This document shows, piece after piece, positions 1 to 9,308 of a DNA stretch of 64,000 nucleotides. Origin of the DNA: CALNYZ01 sp942490945 (GTDB lineage Bacteria; Pseudomonadota; Gammaproteobacteria; UBA6429; Thiohalophilaceae); contig CALNYZ010000044.1 in the NCBI GenBank assembly GCA_942490945.1, positions 558,001 through 622,000 of the forward strand, written 5' to 3'. Every line of letters starts with the position of its first letter. Within the stretch, counting starts at the first letter, position 1. The notes under the pieces were generated by a model that worked only from the letters and a program-made list of their open reading frames with translations, had not been told where the DNA came from and did not search any database. Both the position numbers and the translations under genes were made by a program.

Positions 1-2
1 GC

Positions 3-80
3 AATATCCGCTACGGCGTGAACGCCGCGATTGAATGGGATAACCCGGACGTGGTAAAAAAGCTTAAAGCACTGCTTTAA
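3..80 (+). CDS. C-terminal fragment of an unidentified protein
   Basis: An open frame runs in from the left edge and stops at TAA 78-80. It encodes the last 25 residues, beginning NIRYGVNAAIEWDNP and ending in KALL. The fragment is too short for me to assign a family. It lies on the opposite strand from the pentose phosphate operon and 124 bases before the DUF3622 gene, so it says nothing firm about either. Confidence 0.5.
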   Translation, partial: NIRYGVNAAIEWDNPDVVKKLKALL

Positions 81-204
81 AAAAGAATAGGCAAGCACGC
101 AATTTGGGTTCACAATACGCACCCGATGCTGCCACGCCGACTTTCGCAGCTGAGTCACGCTAGCTAATTCATACTAGTTAGTCACCAAGCAGGACAGGTT
201 AACA

Positions 205-420
205 ATGAGCAAAGGCAAAAAATACGAATACCGCGTCATGCAGGCAGTACAAGGCTGGGCGGCTGAAATTATTCGCCACGCAACTGCAAAAGAAATCGTG
301 GTGTCAAAGCGTCAGGAAGGTTTTAGTTCTGAAACCGATGCACAGGCCTGGGCTGAAAATGAGTTGCCCGCATTTTTACAAAAACAGGCTGAAAGAAACA
401 GGCGGCGTTCTGAAAGATAA
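205..420 (+). CDS. DUF3622 family small protein
   Basis: Encodes 71 residues starting MSKGKKYEYRV, with a central WAAEIIRHATAKE stretch and an AQAWAENEL segment; this matches my memory of the DUF3622 family found in Vibrio and related gammaproteobacteria. The function is unknown. It is rich in Lys, Arg and Glu, has no signal peptide or membrane segment, and is probably cytoplasmic. The ATG start has a purine-rich AGGACAGG about 8 bases upstream. It stands alone and converges with pgl, whose stop is 8 bases away; I see no terminator between them. Confidence 0.75.
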   Translation: MSKGKKYEYRVMQAVQGWAAEIIRHATAKEIVVSKRQEGFSSETDAQAWAENELPAFLQKQAERNRRRSER

Positions 421-428
421 AATAGTGA

Positions 429-1085
429 CTAGCCTGCTGCCTCGTCTATAAACCAGTTAATGTCACCAATGCTGTTAATGGGTAACGGCTCCCCTGCTTT
501 AATCCGTTTAATAATATCCGCCTTGCCAGCTCCACCAACCAACACGATTCGACACTGCGCTTGTTGCAAGGTCTTCATGCTTAACGATACACGTTCGCTC
601 GGCGGTTTGGGCGAATCATAAACGGGTACCACTGAGCGCGTATCCTGTAAGGCGGTATTGCCGGGAAACAAACTGGCGGTATGGCCATCTTCACCAATAC
701 CAAGAAATGCGACATCAAAAGCCTTGATGGATTGTATAGTCTCACGATATTTTTCTGCGGCGATATCGGCACCCAATTCGGTTGGCATGCTATGCGTATG
801 TGTCGGCGTAATTTTCGACCACAAAATATTTTCCATCATTACATCATTACGGTCTGCATGGCCGACGGGGACACAACGCTCATCGCCCGGATACCAGTGT
901 ACCTTGCTCCAGGGTAAATCTTTTTTCGCAAGATAAGCAAGACAGGCTAGCGGTGTATTGCCGCCAGGCAATACAACATGACAACTGTTATTTTGTTTTA
1001 TGGCTACTGCAATCTTGTTGCCAATAAAATCCGCTGCCGCTTGTGAGGCGGCATCAAGATCCTTGAAGACAAACCAGGTATGCAT
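429..1085 (-). CDS. pgl: 6-phosphogluconolactonase
   Basis: Hydrolyses 6-phosphogluconolactone to 6-phosphogluconate, the second step of the oxidative pentose phosphate pathway, in the cytoplasm. The 218-residue product has the family motifs GGNTPLACL and WYPGDERCVP in the N-terminal half and LGIGEDGHTASLFPG in the middle. I chose the ATG at 1085 (MHTWFVFKD) because it falls 4 bases after the zwf stop and gives the usual family length; a longer frame from 1166 would overlap zwf and adds residues unlike the family. It is the last gene of gnd-zwf-pgl and is probably translated together with zwf. Confidence 0.93.
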   Translation of the reverse strand: MHTWFVFKDLDAASQAAADFIGNKIAVAIKQNNSCHVVLPGGNTPLACLAYLAKKDLPWSKVHWYPGDERCVPVGHADRNDVMMENILWSKITPTHTHSMPTELGADIAAEKYRETIQSIKAFDVAFLGIGEDGHTASLFPGNTALQDTRSVVPVYDSPKPPSERVSLSMKTLQQAQCRIVLVGGAGKADIIKRIKAGEPLPINSIGDINWFIDEAAG

Positions 1086-1089
1086 GGAA

Positions 1090-2592
1090 TTATTTAGGTT
1101 TGTGCCAGCCACCCACACAGTCCTCGAACAGGGCATCCATTCCGGGAACATCGTAGGTGCCAGCACGATAGCGGTCGACTGAAATGCGATCTTGCCAGGC
1201 TTTTAAAATCGGTTTGATTATTGACCAGGATTTTTCCACTTCATCGGCGCGTGAAAACAGCGTGGCATCACCGGTGAGTACATCATGCAATAACACTTCA
1301 TAGGCACCGGAAACATCATTACCATTTTCTGCATAGGGTGCGCGCATCACCATGCGTGAGGTGTCGGTGGTTAAACCGGGTTTTTTGGCGTTCATGCGCA
1401 AGGCAATACCTTCATCCGGATGCAAACGAAATACCAGTGAATTGGCCAGCGGTGGATTGGCATGCGTGTCGAATAAATTAAATGGCGGATTACGAAAACG
1501 AATCAGTATCTCCGAAACACGCTTCGGCAAGCGCTTGCCGGTCCATAAAATAAACGGTACACCCTGCCAGCGCCAGTTATCAATATAAAAACGGATTGCG
1601 GTAAAGGTTTCTGTTACGGATTCGGGATTGACACCTTCTTCCGCCACATAAGCCTTGAGTTTTTCATCCCCTGCCATACCGGAACCATACTGTGCAGCAA
1701 GGGCATGTTTTTTTATTTCCTCTGCATTAAGTTCACGCACGGCACGCAAGACTTTCATTTTTTCATCGCGTACTGCGTCGGCAGTAAATTCTACCGGTGG
1801 TTCCATTGCCACAAGTGTCATCACCTGCATCAGGTGACTCTGAATCATGTCGCGCAAGGCGCCGGACTTTTCATAATATTTGGCCCGATATTCAATGCCA
1901 ATGGATTCGGCTGCGGAGATTTGTATATGATCAATAAAATTCCGGTTCCATAAGGGTTCGAGTATGCTGTTGGCAAAACGATACACCAGCAAGTTTTGTA
2001 CACTTTCCTTACCCAGGTAATGATCGATACGGTAGATCTGTGATTCGTTCAGTAAGGCTTGCAGTTCACCATTGAGTTTTTGCGAAGATTCGAGATCCAT
2101 GCCAAAAGGTTTTTCAATAACGAGTCGTCGGAAGCCGGCACTTTCATCTGACAAGCCTGCCTTATGCAAACCGGCCGCCACCGTGGTATACCATTCCGGT
2201 GGGACAGCACAATAAAACATCGCATGCACATGACCATTCAGTGACTCCAGTGCTGAGGCAAGATCGATGTAGGTTGCATCACTGGCAAGATCGCCATCAA
2301 CCATTTTGAACATGCTTGTTAATTCCTGCCAGTCATCGTTATCCAGCGGTACTTCCGGCGCATACTCGAGCATGCCCTTGTACAGATTGTCCAGCCAGGT
2401 TTGTTTTTCACGTCCCTTGAGTACGCCAATAATTTTACTGTGGGGATGTAACAATCCACACTGCAACATTTTCACCAGTGCGGGAATAAGTTTGCGCTTG
2501 GTCAGATCACCACCCGCACCGAAAATAACGATGTTGGTCGGGTCAGTCGGTTCACCGATACATTGATCCGCTGGTATGCTTGTTGTTTGCAT
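1090..2592 (-). CDS. zwf: Glucose-6-phosphate 1-dehydrogenase
   Basis: Oxidises glucose 6-phosphate to 6-phosphogluconolactone with reduction of NADP(+). The 500-residue length is normal for bacterial Zwf. The N-terminal Rossmann dinucleotide motif is IFGAGGDLTKRKL near residues 24-36, and the active-site signature RIDHYLGKESVQN, with the conserved Asp-His pair, lies near residues 192-204. It lies 31 bases after gnd and 4 bases before pgl, so the three genes probably form one transcript read leftward. No fusion or truncation is seen. Confidence 0.97.
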   Translation of the reverse strand: MQTTSIPADQCIGEPTDPTNIVIFGAGGDLTKRKLIPALVKMLQCGLLHPHSKIIGVLKGREKQTWLDNLYKGMLEYAPEVPLDNDDWQELTSMFKMVDGDLASDATYIDLASALESLNGHVHAMFYCAVPPEWYTTVAAGLHKAGLSDESAGFRRLVIEKPFGMDLESSQKLNGELQALLNESQIYRIDHYLGKESVQNLLVYRFANSILEPLWNRNFIDHIQISAAESIGIEYRAKYYEKSGALRDMIQSHLMQVMTLVAMEPPVEFTADAVRDEKMKVLRAVRELNAEEIKKHALAAQYGSGMAGDEKLKAYVAEEGVNPESVTETFTAIRFYIDNWRWQGVPFILWTGKRLPKRVSEILIRFRNPPFNLFDTHANPPLANSLVFRLHPDEGIALRMNAKKPGLTTDTSRMVMRAPYAENGNDVSGAYEVLLHDVLTGDATLFSRADEVEKSWSIIKPILKAWQDRISVDRYRAGTYDVPGMDALFEDCVGGWHKPK

Positions 2593-2623
2593 AATGTCTC
2601 TTTAGTGTATTTGAATTGTTGAA

Positions 2624-3538
2624 TTATTCTTTTGGACGAATACTATGGCCACCGAATCCGGCGCGCATGGCATTGAGTACCTTGCCGGCAAAAGATGGAT
2701 CCTGACGACTGCGAAAACGCATTTGCAAGGCGAGCGTTAACACGGGTGTCGGCACACCCAGATCGATTGAATCATGTACCGTCCAGCGACCTTCACCGGA
2801 ATCGTCCACATAATCACTGAGCGATGTCAGACCCTTGTCACTGGCAAAGGCATCAGCCATTAAATCGAGTAACCACGAACGCACCACGCTACCGTGTTGC
2901 CAGATCTCGGATATTTGCAGCAAATCAAGATCCATTTCTTTTTTTGCTTCCAGCAATTCAAAGCCTTCGGCAAAGGCCTGCATCATTCCGTATTCAATAC
3001 CGTTATGTACCATTTTCACATAATGGCCGGCACCGGCCGGGCCAACGTGACCCCAACCTTTGTCTTTTGCCGGCGCAAGAGTCTCCAGCGCCGGTCTGAT
3101 CATGGCAACTGCTTCGTCAGTTCCACCGACCATGATGCTGTAACCGTTTTCCAGTCCCCAGATGCCGCCCGATGTACCGGAATCAACAAAGTGAATACCG
3201 GATGCCAGCAATCGTTCCGCACGTTGCTTGCTCAAATTAAAATTGGAATTGCCGCCGTCAATCAGCAAATCGCCCTTGCTCATACCGGCTGCCAGCAAGT
3301 CATCGATGCTTTGATCAACAAACTCATGTGGCACCATTAGCCAGATGACACGCGGTGGTGCGAGTGAGTTGACCAGTTCAGTCAGTTCAGTAACCGGAGT
3401 GACATTATCCAGTTCGTCTGCCAGCGCCATCGTGGTGCCGGAAGATCGGTTATAAGCAACCACTTCATGTCCGCCTTTAACCAGACGGCGCACCATGTTT
3501 GCGCCCATCTTTCCCAAACCGATCATTGCGAGTTTCAT
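2624..3538 (-). CDS. gnd: 6-phosphogluconate dehydrogenase, short (GndA/YqeC-like) type
   Basis: Decarboxylates 6-phosphogluconate to ribulose 5-phosphate with reduction of a nicotinamide cofactor. It has the N-terminal GLGKMGANMVRRL dinucleotide motif, the substrate motif VDSGTSGGIWGLENG, and GAGHYVKMVHNG with the catalytic Lys and following Asn. At 304 residues it is much shorter than the roughly 470-residue E. coli enzyme and matches the short form, which in characterised cases often prefers NAD(+); cofactor choice here is inference. It is the first gene of the gnd-zwf-pgl cluster, so the cluster encodes the whole oxidative branch. Confidence 0.92.
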   Translation of the reverse strand: MKLAMIGLGKMGANMVRRLVKGGHEVVAYNRSSGTTMALADELDNVTPVTELTELVNSLAPPRVIWLMVPHEFVDQSIDDLLAAGMSKGDLLIDGGNSNFNLSKQRAERLLASGIHFVDSGTSGGIWGLENGYSIMVGGTDEAVAMIRPALETLAPAKDKGWGHVGPAGAGHYVKMVHNGIEYGMMQAFAEGFELLEAKKEMDLDLLQISEIWQHGSVVRSWLLDLMADAFASDKGLTSLSDYVDDSGEGRWTVHDSIDLGVPTPVLTLALQMRFRSRQDPSFAGKVLNAMRAGFGGHSIRPKE

Positions 3539-3797
3539 AATTTACCTGTTGTGTTGATTGTTAGTGTCATGTGAATGCTGTCAAACAACAGCTTATATAT
3601 AGTGTAGCAAGCTTTGTACCAGCATAACGCATACAAAATTTATTTATTGGTGCAGTGCGTGGTAATACGAAATTTAGCTAAAAACAGCAAGACTTGCAGG
3701 TGTTTGACCGGATTAGTTTAGCATTTGCAGCCGAAGAATATTAACAGCATCGAGCGGCTTGCATCAATATTGGGCATGCCTGCACAAAAGCAGACGG

Positions 3798-5156
3798 TTA
3801 TCGGGATTCCTGCTCTTTATACAGTTGTAACTTGCGCCACAGGGTCGATTTATTAATGCCGAGCATGGCCGCAGTATCTTCGCGGTTACCGCCACACTGG
3901 TCCAGTACCTTTAATATATAGCGTTGTTCGAGTTCCGCCAGGCTTGGCATATCATCATCAATGCTGTCGAGCTTGTCGACTTCGGTCAGGTCAGTAATGT
4001 GAAGAATACGGCTGTCTGCCAGCGCCACGTGTCGTTCGATGGTGTTACGTAATTCACGTATGTTACCCGGCCAGCTGTAGCTGCTTAATATTTTCAGCGA
4101 TTTGTGATCCACGCCCTCGATGTCACGCTGATACTTGTCGGCGAACTCCCTGATGAAGTGTTCCACCAGTTGCGGAATATCGGACTTGCGTTCGCGCAAG
4201 GGTGGCATGGTGAGCTTGACCACGTTAAGGCGGTGATACAGGTCATGACGAAAACGTCCCAGGTTCACCAGGTCGGAGAGATTTTGATTGGAGGCGACAA
4301 TAAATCGCACATCGATATCAATCGGCTGTACCCCACCAACATGGGTTACCTGCTGCTCCTGCACCACGCGCAATAACTTGGCCTGCATGGCATCAGAGAT
4401 GTTACCAATTTCATCCAGAAATACCGTACCGCCTGTTGCTGTTTCCAGCAGGCCTTTTTTACTGCTGGTTGCACCGGTAAACGCACCCTTTTCGTGACCG
4501 AACAACTCACTCTCGAGCAAGGTATCGGTCAGCGCACCGCAATCAATAACAATAAACGGTTTGTCTTTCAGGTTACTTTGTTGATGTATTGCACGCGCGG
4601 CGAGCTCCTTGCCGGTACCGGATTCTCCTTCCACGATCACATTACAGCGCACATCGGCAATTTTATTAATGATCACATTCACTGCCTGCAATGACGGTGC
4701 GTTACCAATAATGCCTTCGGCTTGTGTTAACTTGAGCTGTTGCTTGAGACGCCTGTTTTCCTGCAACAGGGCTTTAAGACTGAGAGTGCGATCAATCAGT
4801 ATTTGCAGCTCATCCATATCGAATGGCTTTTTAATAAAATCGGTTGCGCCAAGACGCAAGGCTTCGATCGCATTATCGATGTTGGCAAAACCGGTGATAA
4901 TGATAAACGGGATTTGTTCATTGACGGCTTTGACTTCACGCAACAGGGCGATGCCATCCATGTCCGGCATGCGCAGATCGCTCACCACCAGATCCACAAC
5001 ATTGTTTTTGATATGCTCGAGTGCCTGTAACGGATTCTGAAAAACATTCACTGCATAGGGTGCGTCTTCACAAAAACGCTGCATGATTTCGCCCGACTTG
5101 GGGTCATCATCGACAAAGACGATGGCAGTCTGGTTTTTGGCTGGAGTCTCTGACAT
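3798..5156 (-). CDS. NtrC-family sigma-54-dependent response regulator
   Basis: A 452-residue transcription activator acting with sigma-54 RNA polymerase. The receiver domain (about 10-125) has acidic residues VDDD, phospho-acceptor Asp60 in VVSDLRMPDMDG and the conserved Lys in FIKKPF. The AAA+ domain (about 148-385) has Walker A GESGTGKE near 177 and the sigma-54 contact loop GAFTGA near 224, both intact. A Fis-type helix-turn-helix (about 405-450) ends the protein. It follows the histidine kinase gene by 41 bases and is surely its partner. The target genes are unknown; I found no convincing -24/-12 promoter in the window. Confidence 0.95.
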   Translation of the reverse strand: MSETPAKNQTAIVFVDDDPKSGEIMQRFCEDAPYAVNVFQNPLQALEHIKNNVVDLVVSDLRMPDMDGIALLREVKAVNEQIPFIIITGFANIDNAIEALRLGATDFIKKPFDMDELQILIDRTLSLKALLQENRRLKQQLKLTQAEGIIGNAPSLQAVNVIINKIADVRCNVIVEGESGTGKELAARAIHQQSNLKDKPFIVIDCGALTDTLLESELFGHEKGAFTGATSSKKGLLETATGGTVFLDEIGNISDAMQAKLLRVVQEQQVTHVGGVQPIDIDVRFIVASNQNLSDLVNLGRFRHDLYHRLNVVKLTMPPLRERKSDIPQLVEHFIREFADKYQRDIEGVDHKSLKILSSYSWPGNIRELRNTIERHVALADSRILHITDLTEVDKLDSIDDDMPSLAELEQRYILKVLDQCGGNREDTAAMLGINKSTLWRKLQLYKEQESR

Positions 5157-5197
5157 TATTTAATTATACACACTTTGTGATGTACGCCATGCGCAGA

Positions 5198-7144
5198 TCA
5201 GGCGTTCTGTAGCGGCAAGGTCATGGTGGCAGTAACACCACCGACGCCCTTATTATTTTCAAGACTCAGGGTACCGTTATGGTGCTCTACAATACCCAGA
5301 CTGATTGACAAACCAAGACCGGTACCCGAACCTTCGGTGCGGGTGGTAAAGAAAGGATCGAAAATATGTTGCATGGTTGCCTTGTCAATGCCACTGCCCT
5401 GATCAATCACCTGAACGACAAGTTTATTCAGGGTAATTTTTGCTTCGATAATCACGGTTGCATCAGAAGGCGATGCGTAAATTGCATTTAATAACAGGTT
5501 TAGCAGCGCCTGTTGTAGCTGACTCCGGTCTCCCTGTATCGAGCCGAGGTTCTCGGCATACAATTTCAGGGTAATATTATTTTCCCGCGCCTGCTGCCAG
5601 GCAAAATTGATGGTGTTTTCCAGCCACGGGGTAATTTCGAACTCACTGTACTGTGGCGGCACCTGTCGGGCGAAATTCATAATGCCTTTGACAATTTCCG
5701 AGGCACGCAGGGTTTCTTCACGTAAGGATTGCAAATCGTTTGCCATCAGCTTGCGCTTGTCTTCAGGCAAGCTGTCAATCGCACGCAAGATGAGTTTGGA
5801 ATACGAAAGTATATTGTTCAATGGATTGTTGATCTCATGGCCTATCCCGGCTGCCATTTGCCCGATGCTGGCGAGCTTGGCAGTTTGCAACATCATTTGT
5901 TCGGCTTTCTCACGCGCCTGTTCTGCCTCCGACAAGATCTCGGCCATATTATTAAACTCGTCTGCCAGATCTTTTAATTCATCTATGCGCGGCGAAATGT
6001 CGGCACGTTGTTGTTTGTCACCAGAACCAAATAAACGCAATGCATTCATGAGGCTGTAAATAGGCCGCGTTAACTGGCGTGACCAGAACTGGGTAACGAC
6101 CAGGCTGATCAACAGGCTGATACTCGCAATCGCCGCAATCGCCATGCGTATCCGGTTAAAGGGTTCGGTAATTTCTGCGTCCTGAATTTTCAGGGTAAGT
6201 ATCCAGTTGACCAGCGAGTTTTGATAGGGAAACAGTTCAGTGTAATGCAACTGGCTTGCTGGCGAATCAGATCGGCTGTCCAGTTTATACACACCACTTG
6301 GCTGATGAATTATATTTTCCAGGAAGGTCTGCATATTCAATGAACGCAGATTGATAATTTCACGCCGTGCCTGTGCCAGGTGTAATTTTTCACTGTCGGA
6401 AAACAGCACCAGACCATGGCGGTTGCGGCTCTCGGGATTATTTTCAATCAAATAAAGACTGCCGTTATAGGGCCGCACCGCGTGTGTCAATATCTGGTCA
6501 ATATGTTCACCGATAATGGTAACGGTCAGCGCACCGACCCATTCATCCTTGCTGTACAGAGGTACAACGTAATCAAGCAAGCGTAAGTCTTTTAACAACT
6601 CGGACTGCGCGCCGTTATGTGGTAACACCGTCACACTGACATCGTTGGCAGGTAACTGTGCAAGCCGGTCAACAAATTTTTTACTGCCCACTTCCTGCTC
6701 GACATATGAATAACCATAAATACTGTCGTAGACCGACTTGCTGCGCGTTTTATGGCTGACCTTGACCATGGTATTACCCTGCGCGTCCAGTACGCGTAAA
6801 TAAAATATGCCGGGTAAAATCGTGCCGAATCCTTCGAAATAACGATTCACATCAGCAGTGAGTTGTGTGACATCATCATGCTCGATTTGATACTTCACGT
6901 TATAGAGCACCGGTATAAAAGCCTGCACCGGCGCAGCACGACTCAGACCGAGGGCAATCTGCCTGTCCTCGTGCACGCGGCGCTCCAGTTCAGCCGACAA
7001 GGCCGTCAGCGTCGTGGAAATTTCACGGTTTACCTTGTTGATATGGGCATTCTGGGCATAATAGGTCGCGGCCAGTGCCAGAACCAGCATCGGCAGCACC
7101 ACGGCCAGAAACCCCCATAAAAAAATATTACTTCGTATACGCAT
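5198..7144 (-). CDS. Membrane sensor histidine kinase of the NtrB/DctB type
   Basis: A 648-residue sensor kinase. It has an N-terminal membrane helix (about 8-28), a large periplasmic region of about 300 residues resembling a double Cache sensor, a second helix near 333-353, a HAMP region, a HisKA domain with H-box GHEINNPLNN, and a C-terminal ATPase domain with N box LLNLLLNAIYA and G boxes DQGSGID and GTGLGLSI. It is transcribed just before the sigma-54 response regulator and should phosphorylate its Asp60. The periplasmic domain suggests a small external ligand, but nothing in the sequence identifies it. Confidence 0.93.
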   Translation of the reverse strand: MRIRSNIFLWGFLAVVLPMLVLALAATYYAQNAHINKVNREISTTLTALSAELERRVHEDRQIALGLSRAAPVQAFIPVLYNVKYQIEHDDVTQLTADVNRYFEGFGTILPGIFYLRVLDAQGNTMVKVSHKTRSKSVYDSIYGYSYVEQEVGSKKFVDRLAQLPANDVSVTVLPHNGAQSELLKDLRLLDYVVPLYSKDEWVGALTVTIIGEHIDQILTHAVRPYNGSLYLIENNPESRNRHGLVLFSDSEKLHLAQARREIINLRSLNMQTFLENIIHQPSGVYKLDSRSDSPASQLHYTELFPYQNSLVNWILTLKIQDAEITEPFNRIRMAIAAIASISLLISLVVTQFWSRQLTRPIYSLMNALRLFGSGDKQQRADISPRIDELKDLADEFNNMAEILSEAEQAREKAEQMMLQTAKLASIGQMAAGIGHEINNPLNNILSYSKLILRAIDSLPEDKRKLMANDLQSLREETLRASEIVKGIMNFARQVPPQYSEFEITPWLENTINFAWQQARENNITLKLYAENLGSIQGDRSQLQQALLNLLLNAIYASPSDATVIIEAKITLNKLVVQVIDQGSGIDKATMQHIFDPFFTTRTEGSGTGLGLSISLGIVEHHNGTLSLENNKGVGGVTATMTLPLQNA

Positions 7145-7245
7145 GCAATCAGTCTAGTCAATCGAACCCGTTATATGACAATCCCGCTTCATAATGCTTC
7201 ACTTTCAGGGTGTGAGTGATGCTCAAGGCAGGATATAATGACACG

Positions 7246-7461
7246 ATGACGACAAAATTTATACGCCCGCTGCTGCTCATTAGTTTGCTTGCTGTTTCAG
7301 CCAGTCTGTTATCTGCCTGTGGCAAAAAAGGCTCTCTCTACATCGCGCCGACTGAACAGGTAGCCAGCCCCGCGCCTGCAGACAAAGCTGTAGTGACCGA
7401 CAAGCAGGACAAGACCAAAACAGGCCCGGCCGAAAACAAAAACGAATCTGAAGCAAAATAA
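7246..7461 (+). CDS. lptM: LptM-like small lipoprotein
   Basis: A 71-residue lipoprotein. The leader has a hydrophobic core and lipobox LLSAC, with lipidated Cys25 followed by GKKGSLY, the hallmark of the LptM (YifL) family, whose E. coli member assists maturation of the LptD-LptE translocon in the outer membrane. The rest is Ala/Lys/Asp-rich and probably disordered. I start at ATG 7246 (MTTKFIRP) because earlier in-frame starts add polar residues before the leader. It ends 4 bases before lysA; the lptM-lysA arrangement is common in gammaproteobacteria. Confidence 0.85.
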   Translation: MTTKFIRPLLLISLLAVSASLLSACGKKGSLYIAPTEQVASPAPADKAVVTDKQDKTKTGPAENKNESEAK

Positions 7462-7465
7462 CATT

Positions 7466-8716
7466 ATGGATTATTTTAATTACCAACAAGGCGAGTTATA
7501 CGCCGAAGATATTCCCGTCACTGCGATAGCCGCGGAATTCGGTACGCCACTCTATATATATTCCTGTTCGACTATCACGCGGCACTGGCATGCGTTTGAT
7601 GATGCGCTCGCTGATTTCGATCATATGATTTGTTACGCCGTCAAAGCCAACTCCAACCTCGCCGTGCTGAATGTCATGGCTCGCATGGGTTCCGGATTTG
7701 ATATTGTTTCGCTCGGTGAACTTGAGCGCGTTATTGCTGCCGAAGGTGACCCGGAAAAAATCGTCTTTTCCGGTGTCGGTAAACGGCCTGATGAAATGCG
7801 CCGCGCCCTGGAAGTCGGTATTCATTGTTTTAATGTGGAGTCCATTCCGGAACTGGATGTCTTAAATAACGTAGCCAAAGAGATGGACATGATGGCGCCT
7901 GTGTCACTACGCGTGAATCCTGATGTGGACGCCAAAACCCACCCGTATATTTCCACCGGGCTGAAAGAAAACAAGTTTGGTATTAATATTAACGCCGCAC
8001 TGGATACCTACCAGCACGCCGCGTCCTTATCCAATCTGAATATTATCGGCATTGACTGTCATATCGGTTCACAACTGACTGACACGGCACCGTTCGTTGC
8101 TGCACTCGAACGCGTACTGGTTTTGATAGACAAGCTCGCGACTGTGGGTATCACTATCCAGCATCTGGATCTCGGTGGTGGACTCGGTATTGCTTACAAA
8201 GATGAACAACCCCCATCACCGGCAGAATACATCGCCGCCATTACACCCCTGTTAAAGGATCGTAATCTCAAGCTCATAATCGAACCGGGGCGCGCCATAG
8301 TCGGCAACGCCGGCATACTGGTGACAAAAGTCGAATACCTGAAGCATACCGCGGATAAAAACTTTGCCATTGTTGATGCCGCCATGAATGATTTGATTCG
8401 GCCAGCGCTCTATTCGGCATGGCAGAATATTATCCCGGTTGTTGAAACGGACAATACGGCGTCCAGTTATGATATCGTCGGGCCGATCTGTGAGACAGGT
8501 GATTTTCTTGGCAAGGACCGCATGCTGTCATTGCAGGTTGATGATCTGTTGGCCGTACGTTCGGCAGGTGCTTATGGTTTTAGCATGAGTTCCAATTATA
8601 ATTCCCGACCTCGCGCCGCAGAAATCATGGTGCAGGGCGATGAAGCCCACGTGGTACGCGAACGCGAAGATATTTCTGATCTGTTTTTGCACGAGTCCGT
8701 CCTGCCCGAAGATTAA
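7466..8716 (+). CDS. lysA: Diaminopimelate decarboxylase
   Basis: Converts meso-diaminopimelate to L-lysine and CO2, the last step of lysine synthesis. The product has 416 residues, the normal length. Lys60 in CYAVKANSN is the pyridoxal-phosphate lysine of this fold-type III enzyme; HIGSQL, DLGGGLGI and EPGRAIVGNAG are the phosphate-binding and substrate motifs, and CETGD with GAYGFSMSSNYN form the C-terminal active-site part. It lies 4 bases after lptM. Here dapF is not immediately downstream but about 3.2 kb away, beyond a two-component system. Confidence 0.97.
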   Translation: MDYFNYQQGELYAEDIPVTAIAAEFGTPLYIYSCSTITRHWHAFDDALADFDHMICYAVKANSNLAVLNVMARMGSGFDIVSLGELERVIAAEGDPEKIVFSGVGKRPDEMRRALEVGIHCFNVESIPELDVLNNVAKEMDMMAPVSLRVNPDVDAKTHPYISTGLKENKFGININAALDTYQHAASLSNLNIIGIDCHIGSQLTDTAPFVAALERVLVLIDKLATVGITIQHLDLGGGLGIAYKDEQPPSPAEYIAAITPLLKDRNLKLIIEPGRAIVGNAGILVTKVEYLKHTADKNFAIVDAAMNDLIRPALYSAWQNIIPVVETDNTASSYDIVGPICETGDFLGKDRMLSLQVDDLLAVRSAGAYGFSMSSNYNSRPRAAEIMVQGDEAHVVREREDISDLFLHESVLPED

Positions 8717-8735
8717 CAGCGGAGGAATTTACGAT

Positions 8736-9170
8736 ATGGCATTTGAAAATCCGACCGAAAGTGAAATCACAAGCTTCCTGAAACGCATTAAACATGTTGC
8801 GATTGTCGGCTTGTCGCCCAACCCGAAACGACCCAGTCATAATGTCGCCATGCACTTGCAAAGTTTTGGCTATCATATTATCCCGGTGCGCCCGATGGTA
8901 GACAGCGTTCTTGGTGAACCAGCCTTTGCCAATCTCACCGCGGCGCACGCTATGTGGCCAAAACAGATCGATGTTGTTGATGTGTTCCGTGCCCCGCAAC
9001 ACGTCGACGAAATTGTGGATACCTGTATTGAACTCAAGCTGCCAGCGATCTGGTTGCAGGATGGTGTGATCAATGAAGCCGCCGCAGAGCGCGCCCGTGC
9101 TGCCGGGCTGTTTGTGGTGATGAACCGCTGTCTGTATCGGGACTACGTTAACCTCATCAAACAGGCATAA
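8736..9170 (+). CDS. CoA-binding domain protein (YccU family)
   Basis: A 144-residue single-domain protein with a Rossmann-like CoA-binding fold. The start of the domain is HVAIVGLSPNPKRPSHNVA, and later motifs VVDVFRAPQHV and AIWLQDGVINEAAAERA are typical of the YccU/CoA_binding_2 family. The physiological role is not established. ATG 8736 is chosen because a strong ribosome binding site, GGAGGAA, begins at 8721 and the domain starts directly after it; an upstream frame from 8640 overlaps lysA. It lies 19 bases after lysA and is probably co-transcribed. Confidence 0.85.
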   Translation: MAFENPTESEITSFLKRIKHVAIVGLSPNPKRPSHNVAMHLQSFGYHIIPVRPMVDSVLGEPAFANLTAAHAMWPKQIDVVDVFRAPQHVDEIVDTCIELKLPAIWLQDGVINEAAAERARAAGLFVVMNRCLYRDYVNLIKQA

Positions 9171-9308
9171 GCGCGTCCTTACCTGAACTTATCTCTCCAC
9201 TTTTCGTCAAATAAGCACATAATAACAAGCTCCGGGGGGGCGTTAACCGGTGTGATACTTTTGTGATATTTATCCCTTACCCTCATGACAAACTACAGGT
9301 AAGTCGCT

